From Roseibacillus sp. (GTDB taxonomy: Bacteria; Verrucomicrobiota; Verrucomicrobiia; Verrucomicrobiales; Akkermansiaceae), in the NCBI GenBank assembly GCA_002686085.1, contig NZAC01000014.1, forward strand, positions 109,071-154,306: a stretch of 45,236 bases of DNA, written 5' to 3'. Below the pieces are notes generated by a model, which was not told the origin of the DNA, did no database searches, and saw only the letters and a list, made by a program, of their open reading frames with translations. Each line of letters starts with the position of its first letter. The stretch's first letter is position 1. This document shows positions 33,203 through 41,812 of the stretch, piece by piece. A program made the translations under genes and the position numbers.

Positions 33203-35143
33203 TCAATTGACGGCTTCAGAGCGGGCCGATGGAGGGAGGAGGTCGTTATCAGGCAGCACCTTGTCGAGAAGGCGCTGGAATCCTTCTTCTGCCATTTCAC
33301 TGCCTGGATAGATCTTCAGGGCCTTGAGATACCAGGCGATTGCAGAGCCGGTCTGATCACGCCGGGAATCTTCCAGATTTTTGGCGCGTTGCAGGGCGTC
33401 CACAAAGGGAGAAACTTTGGGGATGATGGTTTCGATTTCTTCCCCGAGCTTTGGATCCTTGGAGTATTCCTGCTGAGAGCGAAGATCCGCAAGGGCCTCG
33501 TAGGCAGCATAGCTGTTGCCTCGTGTGGAAGCCTGACGGGCTACCGAGATCGCGGTATCAATTTTGAGAATATTGGTCACTACGGTGCGAAGAGCATCTT
33601 CATTGGTCGGGTTTCCCTTAACTGCGGGAGCAAATTCATACTGACGTTTGAAAATCTCCCGGAAGTTCTGTTCACGAAGAAGGCGGTCGAAGTCGTTCCG
33701 GGCAACCATGATCCCACCGCTCTTTTCGACAAGGTCGCTGAACTCAGTAAGCTTGGGATTCGTTGGCCAGATCTCGGCGGCAGTCTGAATTTCTTCCTTG
33801 GCCTTGTCTTTGTCTCCTTCCAAGAGTGCTGCCTTGGCTCCTTGGATAGCCATGTTACTGGCAAAGGTATAGCCAGTGATTGCGCTTTCCGCCTTGGCCG
33901 AGGGAAAATCCTTAGCACTTTCCTTGAGTGATGCTACGAGCTCTTTGGCTTGGGTGTAATTTTTGGCCTGCATTGCATCATACAGTTCAAACAGTCCCCT
34001 CACATAGATCTGGATGCGCCGTTTTTTATCAAGTTCGAGGGTGGCTACCGGGGCGAGATACTCCCCAATGAAGAAGGCTTCGAGAAGGCGCTTCTGGGCG
34101 GTGTGAAGTTCGTCGCGCTCAAGAAGAAAGTTGACGGCCTCGATGGCCTTGTTGACCTCCTGAATGGCCTCATTGGCGATGGAGTCGAGGGTAGAAACCG
34201 TTGGGTTTACCCCGAGACTTTCACTGAACATCTTGGAGACATCGGAGTTCTTATCAATATGGAGGGCGGAGTCCCCATCCTTCCAGATCTGGTTATAGAA
34301 ACGGGAGGCCATCAGGACGTGCTGATAGCGGCGCTGCATGGTCCAGAGTGCCATATTTGCCTGATATTGAATCTTGGAGCGAAGTTCCTGCACCTCTGAT
34401 TGAGCAAGATTCTTCTTCTTCATAGCTTCGACCTCGCCAATCCGGCGGAGAATCTCAGCGTATTCGAGAGACTGGGCTCCACGGCCTGTGGAGGTGGCTT
34501 CGGTTGTCTGCTTTCCATCCCCTTGGCCGCCTTCGCCATTCGTGGATTTTATCTCCCCAGTTTTCTGGTCGCGATCGTGGCGGGTTTTCCAGTCTCCATC
34601 GCGGATTCGCTTCTGTTTTTCCTCTTCGAGGGCCGTGTTCAGCTTCTGAAGATTGCGATTGTCACGTTTTGCCAGCATGGCCACATAGACTGCCTCAGCG
34701 AGGGTCATGCAGATCCGTGCATCTGCGGGGAAGGCAGAGGCTGCAGGCAGAGTCTGGTAGGCCGTCTTGATATCTGGTCCCCCTTTCCGGTAGGGAGAGA
34801 GGTCGCCAAGGATGCGGTCGATATTGTCCCGATAGGCTTGTGCGTCCTCGGAATTTTCCTCGGGCTGGCTCAGATACTTTTCAAACCGGGACCGCATGAT
34901 ACGATTATCACCCAGTGGAATCGTGATTCCTGCAACCGTGATGGTCTCGTCTCCAGGGTTGAGGAGGGGAATCTCCTCACCGAAGGGGGACTGGGTGTCG
35001 GGTTGTTGGCGGTTGACCGTGGTGGCGGTATCGGTTGGAGTGCGGTTCGGATTGGGTTCCGGAGCAGGAGGAGTATATACTTGGCCCTGAGCCACGCCGC
35101 TGAGAGCGAGGAGGAGTAGGATTCGGATCAGTTTGTTCTTCAT
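33203..35143 (-). CDS. Secreted TPR-like (helical) protein
   Basis: A 646-residue exported protein. The ATG at 35143 gives a signal peptide (MKNKLIRILLLLALSGVAQG). After a Pro/Thr-rich linker, most of the sequence is helical with repeated Ala/Leu-rich pairs of helices (for example AMQAKNYTQAKELVASLKES and AKAALLEGDKDKAKEEIQTA), like tetratricopeptide-type repeats, and a stretch near 190-230 is rich in Lys/Arg/Glu (KQKRIRDGDWKTRHDRD). I do not recognise a named family; the layout resembles large verrucomicrobial secreted proteins of unknown function. It follows the small membrane protein at 35178-35579 after 34 bases on the same strand, so the two probably form an operon. Confidence 0.75.
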   Translation of the reverse strand: MKNKLIRILLLLALSGVAQGQVYTPPAPEPNPNRTPTDTATTVNRQQPDTQSPFGEEIPLLNPGDETITVAGITIPLGDNRIMRSRFEKYLSQPEENSEDAQAYRDNIDRILGDLSPYRKGGPDIKTAYQTLPAASAFPADARICMTLAEAVYVAMLAKRDNRNLQKLNTALEEEKQKRIRDGDWKTRHDRDQKTGEIKSTNGEGGQGDGKQTTEATSTGRGAQSLEYAEILRRIGEVEAMKKKNLAQSEVQELRSKIQYQANMALWTMQRRYQHVLMASRFYNQIWKDGDSALHIDKNSDVSKMFSESLGVNPTVSTLDSIANEAIQEVNKAIEAVNFLLERDELHTAQKRLLEAFFIGEYLAPVATLELDKKRRIQIYVRGLFELYDAMQAKNYTQAKELVASLKESAKDFPSAKAESAITGYTFASNMAIQGAKAALLEGDKDKAKEEIQTAAEIWPTNPKLTEFSDLVEKSGGIMVARNDFDRLLREQNFREIFKRQYEFAPAVKGNPTNEDALRTVVTNILKIDTAISVARQASTRGNSYAAYEALADLRSQQEYSKDPKLGEEIETIIPKVSPFVDALQRAKNLEDSRRDQTGSAIAWYLKALKIYPGSEMAEEGFQRLLDKVLPDNDLLPPSARSEAVN

Positions 35144-35177
35144 GCCGGATTGCTTGGCTGAAATCTTACTCAGTACT

Positions 35178-35579
35178 TTAGGGCTTTTTGATCGCGGTTG
35201 CAACGTTTACGCCCCCTTCTCCCACGCGGATCTTAAAGGCGTATGTAACATCGCGTTCCAGATTGATGGTGGCGATCTCCTCAGGAACCTTGATGAAAAC
35301 AGCTTCTTCTTCGCCTCCCTCATTTCCTACCATGAGGCAAACGCCGACTCCGGAATCACGGCTCTCGATGCGAAAGACTTTCCCCTCCACCGTATATTCG
35401 TTGCGTCGCATCGCGGTGGCGTTGCTGAAGGTCTCTTCGACCGGAAGGGGTTGGCCGGTAAAGCCCTCAGTCTTTCCCTTTTTCAAAAGCATGGTCCCGG
35501 TCGCAACAAGGACCAGCACCACTGCCGCAATACCGATGAGAGCGGTGGCGTTGAGACCGGAGCTGGCGCGGCGACCCAT
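35178..35579 (-). CDS. Small single-span membrane protein with an OB-like domain
   Basis: A 133-residue protein. It begins with a basic N-terminus and one transmembrane helix (ALIGIAAVVLVLVATGTMLL at about 13-32), so it is anchored with the bulk outside. The outer part starts YTVEGKVFRIESRDSGVGVC and continues with beta-like segments (AVFIKVPEEIATI, VTYAFKIRVGEGGVNVATAI), which resemble an OB-fold-like mini-domain, but I cannot name a family. Its stop is 34 bases before the start of the TPR-like protein, so the pair is likely co-transcribed and may act together at the membrane. The function is not known. Confidence 0.7.
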   Translation of the reverse strand: MGRRASSGLNATALIGIAAVVLVLVATGTMLLKKGKTEGFTGQPLPVEETFSNATAMRRNEYTVEGKVFRIESRDSGVGVCLMVGNEGGEEEAVFIKVPEEIATINLERDVTYAFKIRVGEGGVNVATAIKKP

Positions 35580-35765
35580 ATACTTGATTCTAGGAATTGA
35601 AGGTGGAAGACAAGAGGAGTCTACGGGGAATTCGGAGATTGCTAAACTCAGGAATTCGAGATTTTCGACTCAGTGAGGTTCGGAGAAGGGAGTGAAGACG
35701 GCCCTGATCCACCCGTTCGGGTGACTTTGGAGTCCTCAATGGAGTGTTCTTCATGATGACTAGGT

Positions 35766-37532
35766 CTAATTGTCCCATTGGTGGCGCACCATCCCCATCC
35801 ACGCGACAATAACACCAACCAGAGTCTGGGCGCAAAGAGCGAAGAAACAGACATTGCCGGGGGAAAGTTCGGTTTCGGTAATTACATCGACGGCGGTATG
35901 GATATTGCCACCGAGAGCCTCAATGCTGCCGGACCATGCCCAGTAGGCCGAGACGAATGGTTGAGTCAGGGTTTCAAAGAACTCGGGAAGCGCGAGGACG
36001 GCTCCGCTGAGGGGGAGTTGAAAGCCGACCAGGTAGATGGAAAGGAGGGAAGACTGTTCAGGTGTCTTCATCACCGAAGAGATGGCCAGGCAGATCGCAG
36101 TGATAGAGGCGTTGACCAGGATAAGGAAGGCGACGTGGCTGGCAAAGGAGCCACTGAATTGCCAGAAGAACTCCACGAACATGGCCATCCAGAGTGACTG
36201 AGCAAGGATGAGACAGGTGAGGAAGGCGAGTTTGCTAAGGAGGTAGGAGACTGGACGGACGCCACCGAATTTCTCTTTCTCCATAATCTTGCGCTCCCCG
36301 GCTACTTCACGTGCTGCGTTGTTAGAGCCCATGAGCGCGAGGAGAATGACCTCGAACATGATCATTCCAGAGACCGCGGAGCCTACCCGGATCTGGTCCT
36401 CGCGGACCTCGACCCGGGATTGCAGTTCGAGGACGATATTCTCCTCGGGGATATCAGAGAGGCGCTTGATCGGTTCTTTTCCCCGCTCGGCAAAAAAAGT
36501 GACGAGGATGGGAAAGCAGAGCAGGATAGCGACTTGGAGAAGAACCTGGGTCCGATCGCGGAAGAAAATTTTCCAACGCCGGGCGAGTAGGGTTCCGAAT
36601 TGGCTAAAGGTGCTCGGCAGCCGAGGAGGTGTCGTTTTGTTTTTCTTCTTTGGTGACTGTTCATCGTCTCCGACAGCGGGCTCTTCGCTGGCAGGCAATT
36701 TGATCACACCAGCTTCGATGTGAAGTTCGCGCGTACGGGCGAGCTTCTGGTAGTAGGCTTGGCGGTGTTTTGCCCAGGACTCCTGCCACTCGGTGCCGCT
36801 CTGTTTTGCGAGGGTGGGGTAGACTTCCTCCGAGTCGTCGACGGAGAAGTAGTGAGTGAGCTGGTTGGGAGGGCCGTGGAAGGCTACGCTACCCTCGTGA
36901 TTGACAAGGATTGAGTCGTAGAGCTCGAGGTGAGCAAGGGAGTGGGTGACCAGAATGACAGTGCGGCCATCGTTGCGGGAAAGATCGTGGAGCAAATGAA
37001 CGATTTCGCGTTCGGAGCGGGGATCGAGCCCGCTGGTCACCTCGTCACAAAGGAGAAGTTTGGGATCAGAGACGAGCTCCATTGCGAGTCCAAGGCGTCG
37101 CTTCTGTCCGCCGGAGAGGACCCTGATGTGGCGGTCGGCAATAGGAGCGAGGCCGGTCTCCTCCAGGACGCGGTCAATACGCTGGTCGAGCTCCTCAGTA
37201 TTGCGACACTTGACGCGAAGGCGGGTTGCAGTCTCGACCGCTTCATCGACAGTGAGCTCGTCGTAGGCGATGGAGAACTGAGGAACGTAGCCGATCTCCC
37301 AGGGCTCCAAGTCGCCGTCCTCAGAGAGATTACGCCCGTCCCACCAGAGAGAGCCTCCGGATTCGGGATTCAGACCAGCGATTGTTTTAAGTAAAGTGGT
37401 TTTGCCGCAGCCCGATGGGCCGACGATGGCCATGAAATGGCCCCGGGGGACGTCGAAGCTGGCTTGGTTCACCAGATTAACGGGATCGCCGTCTTTCTGA
37501 ATAGTGAAACAGACCTCCTTGAGTTCGAGCAC
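35766..37532 (-). CDS. ABC transporter, fused ATPase and permease (ABCG-like half transporter)
   Basis: A 588-residue protein with an N-terminal ATPase domain and a C-terminal permease. GTG at 37532 gives the expected MLELKEVCFTI start; a TTG at 37592 would add 20 residues without domain character. The ATPase has Walker A GPSGCGKT (38-45), signature LSGGQ (139-143), Walker B LLLCDE (D163, E164) and the switch H197 (ILVTHS). The ABCG-type signature LSGGQKRR and the DEVTSGLD segment fit. Residues of about 320-588 contain six hydrophobic helices of the ABC2/ABCG type (for example IMFEVILLALMGSN and SLLSIYLVGFQLPLSGAVL). Such half transporters dimerise to export lipids or other hydrophobic substrates. 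Upstream of the small membrane/TPR gene pair on the same strand, 186 bases away; operon possible but unproven. Confidence 0.9.
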   Translation of the reverse strand: MLELKEVCFTIQKDGDPVNLVNQASFDVPRGHFMAIVGPSGCGKTTLLKTIAGLNPESGGSLWWDGRNLSEDGDLEPWEIGYVPQFSIAYDELTVDEAVETATRLRVKCRNTEELDQRIDRVLEETGLAPIADRHIRVLSGGQKRRLGLAMELVSDPKLLLCDEVTSGLDPRSEREIVHLLHDLSRNDGRTVILVTHSLAHLELYDSILVNHEGSVAFHGPPNQLTHYFSVDDSEEVYPTLAKQSGTEWQESWAKHRQAYYQKLARTRELHIEAGVIKLPASEEPAVGDDEQSPKKKNKTTPPRLPSTFSQFGTLLARRWKIFFRDRTQVLLQVAILLCFPILVTFFAERGKEPIKRLSDIPEENIVLELQSRVEVREDQIRVGSAVSGMIMFEVILLALMGSNNAAREVAGERKIMEKEKFGGVRPVSYLLSKLAFLTCLILAQSLWMAMFVEFFWQFSGSFASHVAFLILVNASITAICLAISSVMKTPEQSSLLSIYLVGFQLPLSGAVLALPEFFETLTQPFVSAYWAWSGSIEALGGNIHTAVDVITETELSPGNVCFFALCAQTLVGVIVAWMGMVRHQWDN

Positions 37533-37719
37533 GACTGATGGGAATCGGGGTGACAGTAGGTTCGGACAGGGTCCAGAAAGCGACGTGACCAAGATTCAAT
37601 CGGGTTCTACACGGAGTTGGAAGCACAAACGTGGTCCCGGGTAAGGGATGGTTCTTCGTTCGTAGGTGGGCAAGAGGATCCTTGAGCGAGTTTGCGGAAG
37701 TGTTACCCTATCCCGAGAA

Positions 37720-39522
37720 ATGGCCTCCCGAAGAGCACGTAGACGAGCCGGTTCCTCCGGGGGCAGCAGCACCGGGGTGTGGCTGGGGCGCCTTGCGATC
37801 GCGGTGTTCGTGTTGAGTATTCTGCTAATACCGGGCGGGTATATCTGGCTGAAAAACTATCTGCGTAGCGAGGGCTTCCGGTCCATGGTGAACCAGAAGG
37901 TAAGTCAGGTTCTGGAGGCAGAGGCCGCTTTCGATGAATTTCAATGGGATGGTATGGAAGTGACTGCGCCAACGTTCATCGCGGAAGGCCCGGACCTGAT
38001 CCGGAGGATCGAAGCTGATGAGTTAAAGGCAGAGGTTCGCTTCGGGCCTCTTCTGGGTAAACGGGTCGAGACCGACAGCCTTCGGCTCAGCCGATTGCAT
38101 GTTGAGGTCGATGTGGCAAAAGATGGACCGCAGCTCGAGGAAAACCGCCGACAGGTAGTGAAGTTTGAACATGCCCTGATTGACGAACTGAGTGGCACTG
38201 TAAATATGGGTGGGACTGCTCTGCGCTGGTCCGGGATAAGAGGCCAGTTGAGGCCGGGGCAGGGCAGGGGCTCCTATGAAGGGGCTCTTACTCGTGGGCA
38301 GTTGCTCACTCCGCTTACGCTTTTTCCCAGACTGGATCTTGAGCAGGCGGATCTGCGTTACACGGAGTATGGAGAGCTGATTCTCAAGAGCGGGTCGTGG
38401 AAGGTCTTCTCCTCGGGACAGTTGGAGACCGGAGGGTTCCTTGATTTCAGGGTTGGAGACTTTGACTTTGAGGGCAAGCTCAAGGGTGTGCAGTGTGACG
38501 AGGTCGTGCCCGAGGACTGGGCCAAGCGCATCACCGGTGAGCTGAGGTCCGACTTTACGGTTTCAGGCAAAATAGGAAAGATTCCCCTCATCACGGGGGA
38601 GGTTCAGTTGAGTAATGGCCATCTCACGGCCCTCCCTGTTCTTGATCGAATTGCGTCTTACACTTCGACTGAGCGCTTTCGTCGTCTCTCCTTGCGTAGC
38701 GCGAACCTCGAATTTATGCACAAGGGAGACCGGCTGGAGCTGACAAATATTGACATTGTCAGCGAGGGCCTGCTGAGGATTGAAGGCTCTCTCACCATCG
38801 ATGGGGGACAGTTGGATGGTGATCTCAGGTTGGGCCTGACGCCCTCGACACTCAGCCGTATCCCCGGAGCAGCGCACAGGGTTTTTGAGCCGGGAACAGA
38901 TGGCCTTCATTGGACTCCCGTGAAAATATCAGGAACAACCGATTCACCGCAGGAAGACCTGAGCGACCGGTTAATAGCGGCTGGCTTCGAGTGGATGTAT
39001 GAGATGGTCAATGGAGAACTTGTTCTCAAGTCTGGGGGAAAGGTTGCGGGAGACCTTGGGAGGGCGTTGTGGAATACTGGAGGGACCGCTGTTGATATCG
39101 GTGCTGATATTCTAGGGCGGGGGAGTGATATTCTTAGTGGCGTGGGGGGGCAGGTGAAGCCGCTGGGAGACGGAGTGAACAATATTATCGAGGGAATCCT
39201 CGGCCTGCCACTTGTCCCGAAAGGTGGGAAGCTGCCGGATTTGCCCGGGCTCCCTGGAGGCAGCAAGACACCGGGTAACGATCCTTTTGATAACACACCT
39301 GAGGAGACGGAGAGACCGGAACCCGGACTTCCTCTCATACGGGATCTGGGAACGATTCCCGGACGGGCTCTTGATCTGCTCGACCGGGGGCTAGGCGGCG
39401 ATCCTGCTGGGAAGAGGAAAACGGAAGATCCTGAGAACGCAGAAGAAAAGCAGTCCGAGGGAAGTCGAAAGACTCCTGATGCCGAGGAGAAGACGCTCCC
39501 TAGTCAGCCACCGAAGAAGTAG
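37720..39522 (+). CDS. AsmA-like envelope protein
   Basis: A 600-residue protein of the AsmA/TamB/DUF748-like group. From ATG 37720 (a GTG at 37666 is a less likely start) a basic N-terminus leads into one transmembrane helix (AIAVFVLSILLIPGGYIWL). The rest is long and beta-rich, with the repeated LRLSRLHVEVDVAKDG, LSGTVNMGGTALRWSGIRGQ and NGHLTALPVLDRIASYTSTE segments of AsmA-like proteins. These form hydrophobic-groove bridges that move phospholipids to the outer membrane, which may be its role. The C-terminal third has a Gly-rich segment (GRGSDILSGVGG) and a highly charged tail (TEDPENAEEKQSEGSRK) not seen in short family members. It is divergent from the ABC transporter gene. Confidence 0.8.
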   Translation: MASRRARRRAGSSGGSSTGVWLGRLAIAVFVLSILLIPGGYIWLKNYLRSEGFRSMVNQKVSQVLEAEAAFDEFQWDGMEVTAPTFIAEGPDLIRRIEADELKAEVRFGPLLGKRVETDSLRLSRLHVEVDVAKDGPQLEENRRQVVKFEHALIDELSGTVNMGGTALRWSGIRGQLRPGQGRGSYEGALTRGQLLTPLTLFPRLDLEQADLRYTEYGELILKSGSWKVFSSGQLETGGFLDFRVGDFDFEGKLKGVQCDEVVPEDWAKRITGELRSDFTVSGKIGKIPLITGEVQLSNGHLTALPVLDRIASYTSTERFRRLSLRSANLEFMHKGDRLELTNIDIVSEGLLRIEGSLTIDGGQLDGDLRLGLTPSTLSRIPGAAHRVFEPGTDGLHWTPVKISGTTDSPQEDLSDRLIAAGFEWMYEMVNGELVLKSGGKVAGDLGRALWNTGGTAVDIGADILGRGSDILSGVGGQVKPLGDGVNNIIEGILGLPLVPKGGKLPDLPGLPGGSKTPGNDPFDNTPEETERPEPGLPLIRDLGTIPGRALDLLDRGLGGDPAGKRKTEDPENAEEKQSEGSRKTPDAEEKTLPSQPPKK

Positions 39523-39556
39523 CGTCTCCCCAAGGTTGTGATGGTAATCGCAAGGT

Positions 39557-40099
39557 TTACTCGTTGACGATGAACTTGCGGCCCTTTCCGCTGATCCAGG
39601 CCCCTTTTGCGCTTCCTAGCAAGGCATCGAGGGTGCCGAGGTCCTTGACGCGAAATTCGATGGTCTTGGCGTGGGTGGTGGTGGGATATTGTTTCTGAAC
39701 CATGTTCGCGATATCGGCTCCGGTTCTTTGGCCTGCGCGGTCGAGGAGGTCCTTGCCTCGCTCGACAATTTTTCTTCCGGTCGCCAGCGTGCCGTACTGG
39801 GCCGCAGGGGTGAGCTGATAGACACGAAGAGTGGTCGAGCCAATGGTGTCGATGGTGACCTCGGTGACGATCAGGTTTCCATCGAGAAGGTATTCATGCT
39901 TGCTGATGGATGTAATCCGGCTGAGAGCAACCGCATAGCTGCCACCGGGCAGGGATCCCTGCCAGAATCCCTTCTCCCCGAGGGAGTCCTTGAAGGGCTT
40001 GTCATCCTGTCCTGTCGACGTGGAGTTTGGATTGGTGGTGTCTTGCGCCAGAGCAAGTACGGGCAGAAGAAGGAGAGAGAGGATGAAAATTAGTTTCAT
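39557..40099 (-). CDS. Secreted protein of unknown function
   Basis: A 180-residue exported protein with a signal peptide (MKLIFILSLLLLPVLALA). A low-complexity Thr/Ser/Asn segment (NPNSTSTGQDD) is followed by GEKGFWQGSLPGGSYAVAL, LDGNLIVTEVTIDTIGSTTL and YQLTPAAQYGTLATGRKIV. The pattern is beta-rich with no catalytic motif, and I recognise no family. It is convergent with the AsmA-like gene (34 bases between stops) and divergent from the Nudix gene. Similar proteins occur in other Verrucomicrobia as far as I recall, but I cannot confirm it here. Confidence 0.7.
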   Translation of the reverse strand: MKLIFILSLLLLPVLALAQDTTNPNSTSTGQDDKPFKDSLGEKGFWQGSLPGGSYAVALSRITSISKHEYLLDGNLIVTEVTIDTIGSTTLRVYQLTPAAQYGTLATGRKIVERGKDLLDRAGQRTGADIANMVQKQYPTTTHAKTIEFRVKDLGTLDALLGSAKGAWISGKGRKFIVNE

Positions 40100-40220
40100 G
40101 ATTTTCCGTCGGTTGTGTGGTGAGTATTAGGGTTGTCCGGTGATGCGTCAAAGGATCGTTTGGGGGATCTACTCTCTACTTCACGGTTGAAGGGGTCGTC
40201 AGGATCCGCTTTGCTCTGGT

Positions 40221-40697
40221 GTGCCTTGCTATCGCCCCAATGTAGCGCTTCTCCTTCTTGATGAGCAGGAGCGTCTTCTTATCTGCGAGCGAATGCAGGT
40301 TGAGGGGGCCTGGCAGTTCCCTCAGGGAGGAATAGATGATGGGGAGTCTGCTCAGGAAGCATTACTTCGTGAGGTCGAGGAAGAAATCGGCCTCCCTCCA
40401 CCGAGTTATGAAGTGATCGAGTCCCGGGAAGGGTATCGTTATCTTTTTCCTCCTGAGATCCTGAGCAAAAAGGGAAAGCACGGCCGTTTTGTCGGGCAGG
40501 AGCAGACTTATTTTCTTTGCCGCCTGAGGAAAGGTGCTCCCCCGATCAAAGTGGATCAGAATCCTCGGGAATTTCGTAACCACAGGTGGATTGAGCCGTC
40601 TCGGTTCAATCTTGATTGGCTTCCGGCCTTCAAGCGGCCCGTTTATCAGAATGTCCTCCGCGACTTTTTTGGAGTGGTATTAGAGCGCCTTTCCTAG
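40221..40697 (+). CDS. rppH: RppH-type Nudix RNA pyrophosphohydrolase
   Basis: A 158-residue Nudix hydrolase. The Nudix box is intact (GGIDDGESAQEALLREVEEE with the final IGL), and the segment GAWQFPQGG directly before it is typical of RppH/NudH proteins, which remove pyrophosphate from the 5' end of mRNA to start decay, or hydrolyse dinucleoside polyphosphates. Start GTG 40221 gives MPCYRPNVALLLL, as in the family. Later segments YRYLFPPEIL, RFVGQEQTYFLCRL and NPREFRNHRWIEPSRF match RppH. The length agrees. It is divergent from the secreted gene at 39557 and convergent with the PhnA-domain gene. Confidence 0.9.
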   Translation: MPCYRPNVALLLLDEQERLLICERMQVEGAWQFPQGGIDDGESAQEALLREVEEEIGLPPPSYEVIESREGYRYLFPPEILSKKGKHGRFVGQEQTYFLCRLRKGAPPIKVDQNPREFRNHRWIEPSRFNLDWLPAFKRPVYQNVLRDFFGVVLERLS

Positions 40698-40723
40698 CTC
40701 CGCGGCGTGATCCATTGCTGTGA

Positions 40724-41125
40724 TCAGAGGTCTGCTTCGTCTGCGCGCTCTATCACCTCCGGATCGAGGTAGGTTTCGTCGATGAGGTTTTGAGCCCATG
40801 GATTACTTCTTGCCAGCTGTCGCAGGATCCGCAGGGCCATGATCTGGACGGCAGGAACATCCGACCATATGACTTCTTTAAGGTGGTGCCACTCGTCGCC
40901 AACGAGGGATCGAGGTTTCTCCAGACGGGCAAGAACGTGCGCACTGACAAGAAGACAGCGATCGAAATCAGGCTCGCTGGGAATAGGTGGGATTTCATAT
41001 GTCACGAGGGGAACACCACTCACTCGGGTCAGTTCACATTTCGACTTGGCCCTTCGGGCGAGGTCTTTTCCAAGGAGTGAGAGGGAGTGTTTCCGCTCGC
41101 GGTCCGAATCGTATCCCCTAGCCAT
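40724..41125 (-). CDS. PhnA-domain protein with a degenerate zinc site
   Basis: A 133-residue protein with the fold of the PhnA family (alkylphosphonate-utilisation-associated protein). Segments SKCELTRVSGVPLVTYEIPP, FDRCLLVSAHVLARLE, IWSDVPAVQIMALRILRQLA and WAQNLIDETYLDPEV match the N-terminal PhnA domain of proteobacteria in order. In most members the first segment is CELCG and the second has a CxxC pair that bind zinc; here only C30 and C57 remain, so the metal site may be lost or altered. PhnA is widespread also in organisms without phosphonate pathways, and the function is uncertain. It is divergent from the M15-like gene and convergent with rppH. No phn genes are seen nearby. Confidence 0.78.
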   Translation of the reverse strand: MARGYDSDRERKHSLSLLGKDLARRAKSKCELTRVSGVPLVTYEIPPIPSEPDFDRCLLVSAHVLARLEKPRSLVGDEWHHLKEVIWSDVPAVQIMALRILRQLARSNPWAQNLIDETYLDPEVIERADEADL

Positions 41126-41228
41126 GACCGGTGCTATCTCTCTGAACGTTCTCGGGCAAGGCGTGGTTCCGTGAAAATCAAGAATACAAAATATTTCACA
41201 TCCATTGGCAGGGGTGGCCTTCTGTGGT

Positions 41229-41789
41229 ATGATTCGCCCTGTGAGGACCGGTTCTTCTCTGGCTGTAGTGTGTCTTGTCCTGGTGGCTGCCTGGACATCA
41301 GGAGCATGTAGCTCGGTTTCTGTGGGGTCTTTCCAGTCAGTTTCCCTGCGTCAGACTCTGGCGCACTCCCTCCTGAGAAATCCGCGTGTCGGTCTTGCAA
41401 ACTTTCATGTCAGTGGTCGCCGGGATCAGGCTACCGCTCTTGACAATATGCAGCAGGCGGAGCGTGGAACTCGGTCATTGCGGAGTTCTTATCAGAGAGC
41501 GCCGGGAGGTTCAGTCTACCTTGATATTCAGATGCTTTGGGGAATGCACTATCTGACCAAGGCGGGGTGGTCCTACCGGGTGACGGAATTGGCAGGAGGT
41601 TCCCATAGCAAGAAGTCGAGTCACTACCGTGGCGTGGCTTTTGATGTGGACTACATCAATGGGGTCAAAGTGGGGCGGGGGAACCCTCATCTGAAGGGGT
41701 TCATGTGGAAGTGCCGTCAGCTAGGGGCGCGAGAGGTCAAGGGGCCAGGCACGCCGGGGCACAGCAGCCATGTCCATGTCGAGTGGTAG
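41229..41789 (+). CDS. Exported M15-like peptidoglycan peptidase
   Basis: A 186-residue protein. The ATG at 41229 starts an export signal with hydrophobic LAVVCLVLVAAW and a Cys at 27 (SGACSS), which may be a lipoprotein cleavage site although the residue at -3 is not typical. The mature part has the zinc-peptidase M15/VanY-like motif SHYRGVAFDVDYI (His and Asp ligands) and a C-terminal GHSSHVHVEW with the third His, plus GAREVKGPGTPG between them, as in D-Ala-D-Ala carboxypeptidase-like phage endolysin relatives. It probably cuts peptide cross-links in peptidoglycan. It is convergent with the methyltransferase gene. An in-frame ATG at 41205 is a weaker start. Confidence 0.85.
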   Translation: MIRPVRTGSSLAVVCLVLVAAWTSGACSSVSVGSFQSVSLRQTLAHSLLRNPRVGLANFHVSGRRDQATALDNMQQAERGTRSLRSSYQRAPGGSVYLDIQMLWGMHYLTKAGWSYRVTELAGGSHSKKSSHYRGVAFDVDYINGVKVGRGNPHLKGFMWKCRQLGAREVKGPGTPGHSSHVHVEW

Positions 41790-41812
41790 AGTTTGCACGC
41801 CTGGCACTGTCA

